Shown in pieces: positions 1 to 8,940 of a DNA stretch of 29,604 nucleotides. The translations under genes and the position numbers were made by a program. Source of the DNA: Saprospiraceae bacterium (GTDB taxonomy: Bacteria; Bacteroidota; Bacteroidia; Chitinophagales; Saprospiraceae). The first letter of the stretch is position 1, and each line of letters opens with the position of its first letter. Location: NCBI GenBank assembly GCA_023299965.1, contig JALZVN010000150.1, forward strand, positions 1 to 29,604, in the 5' to 3' direction. Below the pieces are notes generated by a model. That model worked only from the letters and a program-made list of their open reading frames with translations. It did not search any database and had not been told where the DNA came from.

Positions 1-1413
1 CGAATCAGAACATGAATCACTAGACTCTACTTCTAAAGTAATCGTAATATCTTCACCCTCATCTGTAACTACAAATACAGGATGTTGCTCGTCAGAAAAC
101 TGTCCATCACTTAAGGTCCAGTTCCATCCAGTAATATCAAATCGATTATCAGAATCAACAGATGTATCTTCAACCGCTACGATAATATCTCCATTCTCAC
201 ATCGGAAGGTTGCTGCATTGAAACTTGCCTGTGCAGTTATCGCTTTTACGAACAAGGGAAAAGTCAACACATCCTCGCACTCATTACCCTGCTCTACTGT
301 AAGTACCACATTATACATCCCAGTATCAGGATAAGTATAAGAAGGCTGAAACTCAGTAGACACGTCATCCGTCGTACTTGGATCTCCAAAGTCCCAACTA
401 AATGTCATCGAGTTCGAACTGTTATTTATAAAGTTAGCAGTAAGTTCATTACATAGTACATCTGCATTTCCAATAATTGCCTCTACAATACCACAGACGC
501 CTACATTATATTGAAAATCTCTTCTCGTTTCACTAATCAGTACACCATCTCTATATTCCTCAACACAAACGCCCACTACAAACTGACCTATCCTATCTGG
601 CATTCCTGTCATAAACCCTGTACTCGAATCTATAGTCAACGCCTCTCCTCCTAGCACATTACTCAAACTAAAAGGATTTTGATATACCACCTGATCGTAT
701 GGTGGAGATGCAGGCGGTTGAGGCTGCGGATTGTTAAGTGTAGCACCCGTAAATGGAGCACACAACCTGTACACCAAAGAATCTCCCTCAAAATCACTGG
801 CAGAATGATCAAAATCAATCGGCTCATTCACACAGATAAACAATGGTGGAAAATTATTGAACGTTGCCTGAGAATTACATTCTTGTAATGCTTGATTAGA
901 AATAGTAGAAATAAAGGTAGCCCCTGTTTCTAAGGGATCAATAATATTCAAGATGGTCTCATTTCTACAACATCTCTGATATGCTAAAGTATAGCCTCCG
1001 GGTCTTTCTGGCAAAATAAGTGTGTCAATATACGTTGTCGTATGCACACAAACATTTACAGGAACAAATAAACAAGTATCCGCTATTACGATATCTAAAG
1101 TATCATTTTGTGGACCTAAAGGAATTCTTACTTCTCCAATTCTAAAATTACTCTCCCCATCAAATATTCCGATAGAAGCTGGATCATCAAACTGCGCATT
1201 CGAAGCACCAAAAAAGCAATCTCTGTATAAATTTAGAGTTACTTCATACTGCTCTCCACCTAGACACCTATAGGTCAAACCTCCTCCTACAATGTGCGTC
1301 GCAGAAAGATCAGCTGAAAACATAAATGAGCTTAAGAGAAATGCAAAGAACACTTTGCCTCCTATTCCCTTAATCAGATTTTTTATATATAATTTATCAA
1401 TTGACTTAATCAT
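1..1413 (-). CDS. PKD-containing surface/adhesin-like protein, 3' end beyond window
   Basis: An open frame of 471 codons runs from an ATG at 1413 to the left edge without a stop, so the protein is partial at its C-terminus. The N-terminus has an extended signal peptide (hydrophobic core about residues 20-35, cleavage probably near the Ala residues before THIVGG). The mature start reads THIVGGGLTYRCLG followed by YEVTLNLYRDC, an N-terminal module I recognise from large Bacteroidota gliding/T9SS-associated surface proteins. A PKD domain lies at about residues 308-375 (core FSWDFGDP and YTYPDTGMYNVVLTV). Many cysteines are present. It is the last gene of a leftward cluster after the PorP/SprF and PorE-like genes (44-base gap). 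By inference it is a secreted or cell-surface T9SS cargo, and a CHU_C or Por_Secre_tail sorting domain would be expected past the edge. The exact function is unknown. Confidence 0.85.
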   Translation of the reverse strand, partial: MIKSIDKLYIKNLIKGIGGKVFFAFLLSSFMFSADLSATHIVGGGLTYRCLGGEQYEVTLNLYRDCFFGASNAQFDDPASIGIFDGESNFRIGEVRIPLGPQNDTLDIVIADTCLFVPVNVCVHTTTYIDTLILPERPGGYTLAYQRCCRNETILNIIDPLETGATFISTISNQALQECNSQATFNNFPPLFICVNEPIDFDHSASDFEGDSLVYRLCAPFTGATLNNPQPQPPASPPYDQVVYQNPFSLSNVLGGEALTIDSSTGFMTGMPDRIGQFVVGVCVEEYRDGVLISETRRDFQYNVGVCGIVEAIIGNADVLCNELTANFINNSSNSMTFSWDFGDPSTTDDVSTEFQPSYTYPDTGMYNVVLTVEQGNECEDVLTFPLFVKAITAQASFNAATFRCENGDIIVAVEDTSVDSDNRFDITGWNWTLSDGQFSDEQHPVFVVTDEGEDITITLEVESSDSCSDS

Positions 1414-1457
1414 GATTTGTACGTTTGTAATAAAGCGAATAATGTGTTTTTTGTAAA

Positions 1458-3896
1458 TTACTTCAATTCAATTATCTCTACTCTTCTCTCTAATGAAGCA
1501 GGTACGCTATAAATAGAATTTTTACGATCTTGCGGATCATCACTTATTGCATTACTAGATAACTCTTCACCATATGGTGCTTCTGTCACTTTTAAAAATC
1601 CTTGGTCTATATATTTTTTAAATATTCCTCCTTTATAGGAAGCGAAATGATTCTCGATACTAGAAATTCTTCTCTTAGTCAAATTCAAATTATAGTCAAC
1701 TTTTGCCAGTGGACTTGCATATCCTTTAATAATAATCTCTGCAACATTACCCTGCTCAAGATATCTAAGTAAATGATCCGTAAATAGAATCAAAGTAGAA
1801 GCAGCTGGAGAAACTCTTGTCCCAAAGAAATTTTCCATCTCAAATTCTGTTTGTATTTTTTGTTCTCCTTTTAAACCATTTGCCGCTTTTTTCTTAAACA
1901 ATTCCTTCCGTCCAATATATTCCGTATTCGTCCGGATATAATCTTTGTTTGTAACTACAGATTTACTTCTTTTATCTGGTTCATCATTATCAAAATATAA
2001 TGGCAGTGGTAGATATCCTTCCAAAGTCAACCTTGTTACTGGAGGCACCTTTTCTAAGAGTACTTTCTCTGTCATCGTTTTATTTCCAGTCAAAGGATCT
2101 GTTTTGATCTCTACCGTTTTGGGAATATATCCATCTCTTGTTACCAAAAGCTTATAGCAATCTTCTGGAGCAATATTTTTGTACATAAATTCATTCGAAC
2201 TTGCATTCGTCTTGCTATCTCCTTCAAGCTCTTGACATTTAACCAATTTCATAGTTACACCATTTAGCTTTTCTGTAGTACTTGCATCAAAAGCTAAAGC
2301 TTCTAAGTTTAGCTTGTATGGTTCTAAGTACAACTTTCCTATCACCTCTTCTAACTCTATCTCAGCTGTATTTACTACAATCTCAGTTGGCTCATATCCA
2401 GGCTTAGTAGCTTTTAAGATATATTCTTTGTTCTTGCGCACCTTGTAATCAAACTCATTTGTCTCCGCATTCATATCTGATTGAAGCATTTCTTCTATCT
2501 CTATCAACTCGACAGTTGTCCCATTCAGATTCTCACCTGTTTCTTTATCAAAAGTCAAGGCAGTCATATCATAAAGTGATGGTTCGAGATCTACCTTATA
2601 TATATCATTGCAACACGCTTCTCTTTTTTGCTCTATAAAATTAGACCCCAATCTATTCGATGCGAAATATCCCGTGGTCTCTTCTGCATTGATGGTATAA
2701 TCGATATCATTAAAACTACTATTGACAGGATAGCTCAAATGTTCTACATCGTTGTTAGTGGCATTTGGTGACATGTCTTTTTTATACACATCAAAACCTC
2801 CCAAACTCTTCCTTCCATTGGAACTAAAAAATAATACATCTGTTCCCGTATGATAAAATGGTGAAAGTTCATCATCAGGTGTATTTATCTCTGGCACTAA
2901 AGATGGGCTACTAAAAGTGCCATCATCATTGATAGTAGATTCCCAAATATCTTTTCCACCTATACCGCCCAATCTATCAGAAACGAAGTATAGTTTTTCT
3001 TTTTTAGTTTGTTTGTCTAAAGTTATATTTGGTTGTGTGTTGGTATAGACTGGAGAATTAATTGCTTCTGGAAGTTTTCTACTAGAAGAATAATTTCCAT
3101 TGGCATCAACATCTGAAACAAAAATATCACATCTAATCTCTAAGCTCTCATCATTTACATAGCTACACTTAGAGTAATAGATCTTATCCCCAGCACTGTT
3201 AAAAGAGGAGTGCGCTGCATGCCTACCACTATTCAGTCCATCTACCATCATACTAGCACTATCACTACCCACTTCAGGGCTAGCAAATATATGTGCAGAA
3301 GGTCTGTACGGATAATATTCTTTATCATTTTCGTCTAGAACTAAAGACGAATAATACAATTTTCCATTATATTCATAAGGACTAGATTCAGAATATTCGG
3401 TATTGATATTATCACCCATTCGCTGCACATCGATGCCTTCATCTGCATTGTTGATTCTATCTTCTGCCCAAGTCAAATATTCAAGCTCTTGTTTTGCCTT
3501 ATCAACAAAACCTGGGTTAAGACTTGCATTGTTATTCAAATACGCAGTGTAAAGATTTTTTGCCTCTGTATATTTTCCTAGGCTCTTTTTGACTCCAGCC
3601 AGCCAATAATCCGTCAATGGAAACTCCGTAGAACTTTCACTGTTAGATACTTTTTGGTAAGAATTTTCAGCAGCAGTATAGGCATTATAGTTTCTAGCAG
3701 CTTCCGCATGATTATACAATATATCATTACTTGTACTATCTACCTCTAGTATAGTAGTATAGTGCGTAAGCGCCGCATAGTAGTTTTGATTATTAAAAGC
3801 TTCTGTGGCTTTTTTCCTAAACTGCTTAAGTGTTTGTGCAGAAGAAGATTGAATACCAAAGCCAGTAAGCAATAAAATGAAAAATATCTTTCTCAT
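1458..3896 (-). CDS. PorE-like TPR / beta-propeller / OmpA-domain protein
   Basis: An 812-residue periplasmic protein. A signal peptide (residues 1-20, ending SSAQ) is followed by TPR-like helices (about 25-130), a PD40/WD40-like beta-propeller (about 165-445, with blades such as LYFVSDRLGGIGGKDIW and LFFSSNGRKSLGGFDVY), two tandem carboxypeptidase-regulatory-like folds (about 450-515 and 530-620), and a C-terminal OmpA-type peptidoglycan-binding domain (about 640-812, with IIIKGYASPLA and LTKRRISSIENHF). This is the domain order of the T9SS protein PorE, which anchors the secretion apparatus to peptidoglycan. PorE is described with one regulatory fold; this protein appears to have two. The gene follows the PorP/SprF gene by 31 bases and precedes the PKD surface protein, so the three are likely co-transcribed. 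Paralogues are common in this phylum, so it may serve one cargo rather than the core machine. Confidence 0.85.
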   Translation of the reverse strand: MRKIFFILLLTGFGIQSSSAQTLKQFRKKATEAFNNQNYYAALTHYTTILEVDSTSNDILYNHAEAARNYNAYTAAENSYQKVSNSESSTEFPLTDYWLAGVKKSLGKYTEAKNLYTAYLNNNASLNPGFVDKAKQELEYLTWAEDRINNADEGIDVQRMGDNINTEYSESSPYEYNGKLYYSSLVLDENDKEYYPYRPSAHIFASPEVGSDSASMMVDGLNSGRHAAHSSFNSAGDKIYYSKCSYVNDESLEIRCDIFVSDVDANGNYSSSRKLPEAINSPVYTNTQPNITLDKQTKKEKLYFVSDRLGGIGGKDIWESTINDDGTFSSPSLVPEINTPDDELSPFYHTGTDVLFFSSNGRKSLGGFDVYKKDMSPNATNNDVEHLSYPVNSSFNDIDYTINAEETTGYFASNRLGSNFIEQKREACCNDIYKVDLEPSLYDMTALTFDKETGENLNGTTVELIEIEEMLQSDMNAETNEFDYKVRKNKEYILKATKPGYEPTEIVVNTAEIELEEVIGKLYLEPYKLNLEALAFDASTTEKLNGVTMKLVKCQELEGDSKTNASSNEFMYKNIAPEDCYKLLVTRDGYIPKTVEIKTDPLTGNKTMTEKVLLEKVPPVTRLTLEGYLPLPLYFDNDEPDKRSKSVVTNKDYIRTNTEYIGRKELFKKKAANGLKGEQKIQTEFEMENFFGTRVSPAASTLILFTDHLLRYLEQGNVAEIIIKGYASPLAKVDYNLNLTKRRISSIENHFASYKGGIFKKYIDQGFLKVTEAPYGEELSSNAISDDPQDRKNSIYSVPASLERRVEIIELK

Positions 3897-3927
3897 ATCA
3901 GTTATCGTTTTAAGTATGGATTATAAA

Positions 3928-4962
3928 TTAATAAATCGGACAGATCTTAGCCTCGTCCAATCTGACTTTAGTAATGATATAGTTCAAGTGCAATTCTAGC
4001 CCTCCTCTATTATTTGAATTAATGACAAATTCAGAAACATTTATGTCATAACTTATTCCTACAAGTAAAGTCCTGTAGTGGATTTCTAGATTAGGTATCC
4101 AAGCATCTGACTCCAATTGATTAAATCTATAATTTAATCCCAGCTGAACAGCGGTCTTTCGAGCTACATGTTGATTGAGATGCAATCTACCTGCCAATCC
4201 AAGTAAAGTTTGTGAGTGAGGTCCCTGTTCTTGACGCATGGCCATAGGCAATAGATCAAACTTGCGCCCTAATCCAAAAGTAGCTATGGCATACAAGCTC
4301 AACCTCTGTGGGTATAGCAATTCGTCATCCTCATAAAAACTATGTTCTGGCTCATTTATGTGAAATAAAGCAACACCTACATCTAGCTTCGTTCGCTTAG
4401 AAGGCTTCTGATAATGATAATTTATACCTGCGGAAAAATCTGCTAATTGAGTACTCGCTTCATCCACGGGCTCCCTAGTCGGTAGGCTCGCATCAAATAC
4501 ATCCCCATTCCATTGATTGTCTACCGTTAGATTTGGACTATATCGGCGATTCGCAAAACTGCCTTGCAATCCAATCGTAAGGAAATGTTTTTGTGCTACC
4601 TGATGTGTATAAGATCCATTAAGTCCCACTTGTGTCAAGCTTAATCCTAAATCTCCTGCGCTATCGTGATTAAAAATCAGTCCCCCGCCAAATAAGCTAT
4701 TTTGCATTTTGGGATTACGAAACTTCATATCTACACTTCCCGAAAAGGTTAAGAAGTCAACATTCTCATCAAAATTCGCCCATTGATTTCTATAGCTCCC
4801 AATAAATCGAACATCACCATTAAAAATGGCGGTCGCTGCCGGGCTGAGATTCATAGGGGATAGTCTAAACTGAGACCAATGAATGTCTTGTGCGTTTAAT
4901 TCTGTCTGAAAAAGAGAAAGACAAAATAACGGGATCAAAAAAAGGCTAAGTGTATTTTTCAA
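3928..4962 (-). CDS. PorP/SprF family type IX secretion outer-membrane protein
   Basis: A 344-residue predicted outer-membrane beta-barrel. The signal peptide ends at NAQ (about residue 25), and the mature protein begins DIHWSQFRLSPMNLSPAATA, the conserved N-terminal signature of the PorP/SprF family, followed by GSYRNQWANF. The rest alternates amphipathic strands (for example LFGGGLIFNHDSAGDLGLSL and TIGLQGSFANRRY). Family members link outer-membrane T9SS components to particular surface proteins; SprF is needed for SprB secretion in Flavobacterium johnsoniae. Length is typical. It is the first gene of a leftward cluster with the PorE-like and PKD genes. No clean TAnnTTTG promoter is visible just upstream. 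Many Bacteroidota carry several paralogues, so I do not assign porP or sprF specifically. Confidence 0.9.
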   Translation of the reverse strand: MKNTLSLFLIPLFCLSLFQTELNAQDIHWSQFRLSPMNLSPAATAIFNGDVRFIGSYRNQWANFDENVDFLTFSGSVDMKFRNPKMQNSLFGGGLIFNHDSAGDLGLSLTQVGLNGSYTHQVAQKHFLTIGLQGSFANRRYSPNLTVDNQWNGDVFDASLPTREPVDEASTQLADFSAGINYHYQKPSKRTKLDVGVALFHINEPEHSFYEDDELLYPQRLSLYAIATFGLGRKFDLLPMAMRQEQGPHSQTLLGLAGRLHLNQHVARKTAVQLGLNYRFNQLESDAWIPNLEIHYRTLLVGISYDINVSEFVINSNNRGGLELHLNYIITKVRLDEAKICPIY

Positions 4963-5437
4963 AACTCAAATAATTTGGTTGGAAAATAATGTTCAATGCT
5001 TCTATAAATATATCTAGTCTAGCCTCTAGACCATTGTCTAGGGCGAAAAAATTTCACTGTAGGATTGTTTTACTTTTCAGCACGATTGGAGTTACCATAC
5101 TCCGAAAGTCGATGTACGACAATAAGTATGCTTCAATGCTTGTTTTGCATTTAATGGTTACGCGTAGGAGGCGTTGTGTCACGGTTATGGTTAATTTGTT
5201 CATGGTCATTTGGCAAAATGATTACAAGAGAAACGTTGTAAAGAATCTCCTCATCCCCATGACCTTCCTTGTAAAACTATAAAATCATTTGTAAAAAACG
5301 AAAAAAGGCGCAACTGATTTGCATCAGTTGCGCCTTTTGTAACCTTATTTTAACGTTTAAAATAATCTTTGCACTCTAAAAAGCTAACAAAAAGTAGCTG
5401 CCGTTCTACGTTTAAGTCATAGATTGATTTATCAAAA
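4963..5437. other. Non-coding spacer between two leftward envelope genes
   Basis: This 475-base spacer lies between the barrel/TSP3/OmpA gene and the PorP/SprF gene, both on the minus strand. It holds a strong terminator hairpin at 5301-5338 and otherwise no convincing gene. A 97-codon open frame at 4989-5282 on the plus strand has no recognisable domain, no promoter and a composition unlike the neighbours. The part from about 5000 to 5290 may be the promoter and leader of the PorP/SprF gene, but I could not find an exact TAnnTTTG on the minus strand. Confidence 0.6.
5301..5338 (-). terminator. Rho-independent terminator of the barrel/TSP3/OmpA gene
   Basis: A perfect 15-base-pair stem (arms 5303-5317 and 5324-5338, aaaaggcgcaactga) with a six-base loop. 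On the minus strand the stem is followed by a run of six or more T (complement of 5301-5306 and the A-rich 5293-5298). It lies about 100 bases past the stop at 5438, so it should end that transcript and insulate the PorP/SprF gene. The plus strand also has four T, so weak bidirectional action is possible. Confidence 0.85.
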
Positions 5438-7045
5438 TCAATAGAGATCAAACTCTACACGCCTATTTGCTCGTCTTCCTTCAGCCGTAGAATTAGACGC
5501 TACAGGATTCACTTCCCCATATCCTCTAAAAGTAAGTCGGCTAGCACTTATGCCTTTACTGATCAAATATTCATAGCAAGATTCCGCTCGCTTCTCAGAA
5601 AGTCTAAGATTAGATCTACTATCTCCTACATTATCTGAATATCCACTGATAGATAAACTATACTCTTGGTATTTTCTCATCAGATCTACGACCTTATCTA
5701 AGACCACATAGGATTCTCCCTTCAGTATATTTCTTCCTGTTTCAAATCTAATATTTCGTACAGCTAAATCTAGTATCTCTCGATCTGCTACAGTGATACC
5801 AGGACATCCATTATTACTCGCTGATCCTGCTAGGGCAGGGCAGCTGTCCTTGGAATCAGGGATACCATCGTTATCCGTATCTGGGCATCCGCTAAATACA
5901 GACTTGCCAGCCGAATTTGGACAAGCATCATATCTATCCGCAACACCATCTCGATCACTATCCGGACATCCTTTCAGATTTACCGGTCCAGCGACATTTG
6001 GGCACTCGTCTATACTATCCGCTACACCATCCATATCTGCATCGCCATCCACTTTTGGACAACCTTTATCGACCATCAATCCTTTTTCGTTTGGACAAGC
6101 ATCTTCAATATCAGCCAAGCCATCTCCATCTGTATCTGGACATCCATAGATCGTACCAGGCTCATCAGGACAGCGATCATCCTTATCGGCTAACATATCA
6201 TTATCTCTATCTGGACATCCATCAAACATATCCTTACCTGGCGTATCTGGGCATTGGTCTATATTGTCAGGTATACCATCCTCATCCGAATCTGTAATCA
6301 TTGGTAGTGGGTCTTCTTTCTTTTCATCTTCTTGAATCCTAAAAGTAACCGTAGCACCAGCAAACCAATACCAATCGTCCTCATCTGGGTTAGCAGCTAT
6401 ACTTACTCCATCTAGATAATCCGTAAAAGGTACACGAATTCCAAATTCTAATCCTCCAATTATCTTTTCTGTAAAGTCATACTTCAAACCACCTCCTATC
6501 GGGACAGTAAATGCTGCAGTACTAAAGTCAGAATCTCTGTCTTCATTTATCCTTGCTATCGTCGTACCAAATGGAGCAACACCATCTTCAGATACATTGT
6601 AGTCCGTAGTTGGATCCCAGAAAGCTACACCTATACCAACAAAACCATAAGGATTGAGCTGCTTTATGAATTTACCTTCAGCATCTACCCAGTCTTTGTG
6701 ACCAAATGGACTATATTCAAAATTTATGGATAATTCTGTGAGTGTAGTTTCAAAAGAAAAATCTCGCTGTTGTCTAAAAGCTGGCTCTGTCCAGTTATCA
6801 TCTCTTCCTCCCAGTTTACCAAATAGGAGATTGCCACGAAGTGCCACCTTGCGATTAATATTATTCCTAATCACCAAGCCTACTCCGTAGTTGAGTTCAT
6901 TCAGTGTAAAAGTCGGTACTACTAGGTCGCCCTGATAATTGGCGACACCAATAAAGAGACCTCCTTCCCAGTCTTGTGCGTTTATGGGTTGGTACGACAA
7001 GAAGCCCAGGCAAAAAATTGCCAAGATGTATCGGTACTTTTTCAT
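5438..7045 (-). CDS. Outer-membrane barrel (DUF6089/PorG-like) fused to TSP3 repeats and OmpA domain
   Basis: I place the start at 7045 (535 residues), where a classic signal peptide begins (MKKYRYILAIFCLGF...NAQ, 24 residues). An upstream in-frame ATG at 7141 would add 32 residues without signal character and would lie upstream of a -7 promoter element at 7069-7076. The order is: signal peptide; a beta-barrel (about 25-245; WEGGLFIGVANYQGDL is typical of DUF6089/PorG-like barrels); six thrombospondin type 3 calcium-binding repeats (about 252-415; DxDxDGxxDxxDxCP units closed by GCP); and an OmpA peptidoglycan-binding domain (424-535; ISGYSDNVGDSRSN, LSEKRAESC, GRRANRRVEF). It likely spans the outer membrane and tethers it to peptidoglycan, with the TSP3 segment as a calcium-stiffened rod. 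It has its own promoter and terminator. Confidence 0.88.
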   Translation of the reverse strand: MKKYRYILAIFCLGFLSYQPINAQDWEGGLFIGVANYQGDLVVPTFTLNELNYGVGLVIRNNINRKVALRGNLLFGKLGGRDDNWTEPAFRQQRDFSFETTLTELSINFEYSPFGHKDWVDAEGKFIKQLNPYGFVGIGVAFWDPTTDYNVSEDGVAPFGTTIARINEDRDSDFSTAAFTVPIGGGLKYDFTEKIIGGLEFGIRVPFTDYLDGVSIAANPDEDDWYWFAGATVTFRIQEDEKKEDPLPMITDSDEDGIPDNIDQCPDTPGKDMFDGCPDRDNDMLADKDDRCPDEPGTIYGCPDTDGDGLADIEDACPNEKGLMVDKGCPKVDGDADMDGVADSIDECPNVAGPVNLKGCPDSDRDGVADRYDACPNSAGKSVFSGCPDTDNDGIPDSKDSCPALAGSASNNGCPGITVADREILDLAVRNIRFETGRNILKGESYVVLDKVVDLMRKYQEYSLSISGYSDNVGDSRSNLRLSEKRAESCYEYLISKGISASRLTFRGYGEVNPVASNSTAEGRRANRRVEFDLY

Positions 7046-7068
7046 TAGTATAAGTTGAGACATTTTTG

Positions 7069-7076
7069 CAAAGGTA
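7069..7076 (-). promoter_or_regulatory. -7 promoter element for the barrel/TSP3/OmpA gene
   Basis: The minus strand reads TACCTTTG (plus CAAAGGTA), an exact match to the Bacteroidota -7 consensus TAnnTTTG. A start of transcription about six bases downstream would leave a leader of about 17 bases before the ATG at 7045. No clear TTG lies 17-23 bases upstream, so support rests on the -7 box and its position. Confidence 0.45.
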
Positions 7077-7205
7077 CACAATACACATCGCGATTTTATC
7101 ACATAATATCTGTTGTGTATGTATATACCCCTTATATACACGCTATTAATACGCCAACAAGATACACATTGCTGCGAATTAATAGTATAAATTTATTGCA
7201 GCATA

Positions 7206-8597
7206 CTATGAATTTGATCTAATCTCTTCTATTTCAGCGACTTCCTTGGGTATATATGGACCTAAAACTCGAGCCCCATTCGCTTCTATGAGGCAGTTAT
7301 CCTCTATCCTAATGCCACTAAAATCCAGGTACTCTTTCACCTTATCGTAATTGATAAACGCAGCAAATCTTCCTTCCGCCGCCCACTGTGCTATGAGTTC
7401 AGGTACAAAATATATCCCTGGTTCTACCGTGACCACATGACCCACCTCTAGTTCCTTAGCCAATCGCAAAGACCTTAATCCAAACAAACTGCTTCTTTCA
7501 AGCCCTTCCCGATAACCTACTCTATTCTCTCCAAGATCTTCCATATCGTGCACATCCAGTCCAATCATATGTCCGACCCCATGCGGAAAAAACAATCCGT
7601 AAACACCTTGTTCCATAGCCTCCTCTATATCGCCTTTCACCAAGCCCAATTTCTGCAAACCCTCCAAAATAACCCGTGCAGCTAAGAGATGCATATCTAG
7701 AAACTTAACGCCAGGTCGGAGCGCGGCTATGACATCCTTCTCCGCTTTTAATACGATCTCGTAAATAGCTTTTTGCCTATCTGTAAATCGAGCATCTACA
7801 GGAAAAGTCCGCGTAATATCTCCGGCATAATGCATCTCCGTTTCCGCACCAAAATCGCCCAGTACCATTTGTCCCGACTGCAGTTCATTGCCATGATAAT
7901 GATTGTGTAGCGTCTGTCCATTCACCGTCAGGATAATCGGATAAGCCAAATCTCCACCGCCTGCAATGGCTTGTGCCCGCACTTGTGCCGTCAGATCATA
8001 CTCTCTGATACCAGGCTTGGCATTTTGCATAGCTGCCAGGTGCATATTGCGAGTCGTCGTCAAGGCCTTCTCCATCTCAGCGATCTCTGCTTCCTCCTTG
8101 ATGAGGCGAATCGCGATCACCGCATCTATAAAATCATTAGACACATAGTTTGACACTCCATCCAAAGGGGCAGCCAATAGGGTAGATAGATAGATTTTAT
8201 TTGCATCTCGATAGGGAGGGAGTAGATGAATTTTCCTGCCTGCATTCATTGCCTTTTTGACATATTCAGCCAGATTATTTTTAGGCTGAGTGTAGGACAC
8301 ACCAACATCCGCCGCTTTGTCTTTGATGGACCTTTGCGCCCCCATCCACACGACATATTCCACGCTCAGTTCGTCTCCAAACACGATATCCTTACCCTCA
8401 TCCAGATCCATCACCGCACACAAACCTTCTTGATCCATTCCGAAAAAATATAAAAAAGTACTATCCTGTCTAAACCGATAGGTATTGTCCGCATAGTTCA
8501 TTCCTACGTAGCCATTGCCCATAAAGAGCAGTACGCCACCATCCAATTTTTCTCTCAAAGCACTTCTCCGCGCCTCATAAGTTGATTTCGAAAACAT
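7206..8597 (-). CDS. pepP: Xaa-Pro aminopeptidase (M24B, aminopeptidase P family)
   Basis: A 463-residue cytoplasmic metallopeptidase that removes N-terminal residues preceding proline. The N-terminal aminopeptidase P domain (about 2-165) begins FSKSTYEARRSALREKL. The M24 pita-bread domain follows with all five metal ligands: D248 in LGDFGAE, D260 in AGDITRTFP, H343 in HGVGHMIGLDVHD, E392 in VEPGIYF and E432 in RIEDNCL. The longest open frame begins at 8714, but its extra 39 residues run into an intergenic repeat and upstream of a -7 promoter element, so I take the ATG at 8597, which matches the usual family N-terminus. No signal peptide is present. It is transcribed alone. Confidence 0.93.
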   Translation of the reverse strand: MFSKSTYEARRSALREKLDGGVLLFMGNGYVGMNYADNTYRFRQDSTFLYFFGMDQEGLCAVMDLDEGKDIVFGDELSVEYVVWMGAQRSIKDKAADVGVSYTQPKNNLAEYVKKAMNAGRKIHLLPPYRDANKIYLSTLLAAPLDGVSNYVSNDFIDAVIAIRLIKEEAEIAEMEKALTTTRNMHLAAMQNAKPGIREYDLTAQVRAQAIAGGGDLAYPIILTVNGQTLHNHYHGNELQSGQMVLGDFGAETEMHYAGDITRTFPVDARFTDRQKAIYEIVLKAEKDVIAALRPGVKFLDMHLLAARVILEGLQKLGLVKGDIEEAMEQGVYGLFFPHGVGHMIGLDVHDMEDLGENRVGYREGLERSSLFGLRSLRLAKELEVGHVVTVEPGIYFVPELIAQWAAEGRFAAFINYDKVKEYLDFSGIRIEDNCLIEANGARVLGPYIPKEVAEIEEIRSNS

Positions 8598-8630
8598 GTA
8601 TTTGACTTTTATATTATCGTATTTGAAATT

Positions 8631-8638
8631 CAAAGGTA
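8631..8638 (-). promoter_or_regulatory. -7 promoter element for the M24 peptidase gene
   Basis: The minus strand reads TACCTTTG, an exact TAnnTTTG match and identical to the element before the barrel/TSP3/OmpA gene. The predicted leader to the ATG at 8597 would be about 27 bases. The -33 region falls at the edge of the neighbouring repeat (from 8657) and shows no TTG. The element supports the internal start over the one at 8714. Confidence 0.45.
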
Positions 8639-8656
8639 AGGTAAGGATTTTTATGG

Positions 8657-8880
8657 TTTGGGGGTGCCATTGACGCTCCACCGAAAAGGTGTCGGTCACT
8701 GTCGGGCTTTCCATGGGTCCGTTTCACTTCCGCCCCGACTTTCCGTTATGTTTGGATATATATCCGGTCGAGATAGCCCCCTTTTCTTACCAGCGGATTC
8801 AGTATAGGCAGACAGTCGGGGCTGCTTCACCCGAAAGAAAAATTCGGGTTCGCACCATTCCTATCCCTCACCCAAAAAAA
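8657..8880 (+). repeat. Structured intergenic repeat, copy A
   Basis: This 224-base element begins TTTGGGGGTGCC and ends CCATTCCTATCCCTCACCC followed by seven A; the two tips are approximate inverted repeats (TTTGGGGGTG against CACCCAAA). It shares its 3' block with copy B (ACCATTCCTATCC then CAC/GAC and AAAAAAA) and the internal block CCATGGGTCCG with copy B. Internal inverted repeats are GCCCCGACT (8732-8740) with AGTCGGGGC (8814-8822), and ACCCGAA (8829-8835) with TTCGGGT (8843-8849). It contains no open frame of its own. I recall similar dispersed intergenic elements in Bacteroidota genomes, but this needs a search. Confidence 0.7.
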
Positions 8881-8940
8881 TACTTTAGATAAATTGCCGC
8901 CATCAGAATTTTTTACCAATTCTTGATAATAAGTATATCC

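Noticed and set aside
679..1273. Plus-strand open frames opposite the PKD gene
   Set aside because: The minus-strand frame continues unbroken from 1413 to the window edge with clear protein features, so these are shadows.
4989..5282. 97-codon plus-strand open frame
   Set aside because: No domain, no promoter, and composition unlike the neighbouring proteins; it lies across the presumed leader of a minus-strand gene.
5800..6290. Regularly spaced short repeats resembling a CRISPR array
   Set aside because: The periodicity of about 75-93 bases is codon-level repetition of TSP3 units in frame; the units are diverged and there are no identical direct repeats or cas genes.
5793..6297. Two long plus-strand open frames opposite the TSP3 region
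   Set aside because: They are shadows caused by the periodic DxDxDG/GCP coding on the minus strand; their translations are low-complexity and repeat with the same period.
7170..7203. TGCTGC...GCAGCA inverted repeat after the M24 gene
   Set aside because: The loop is more than 20 bases and no T run follows, so I do not call a terminator.
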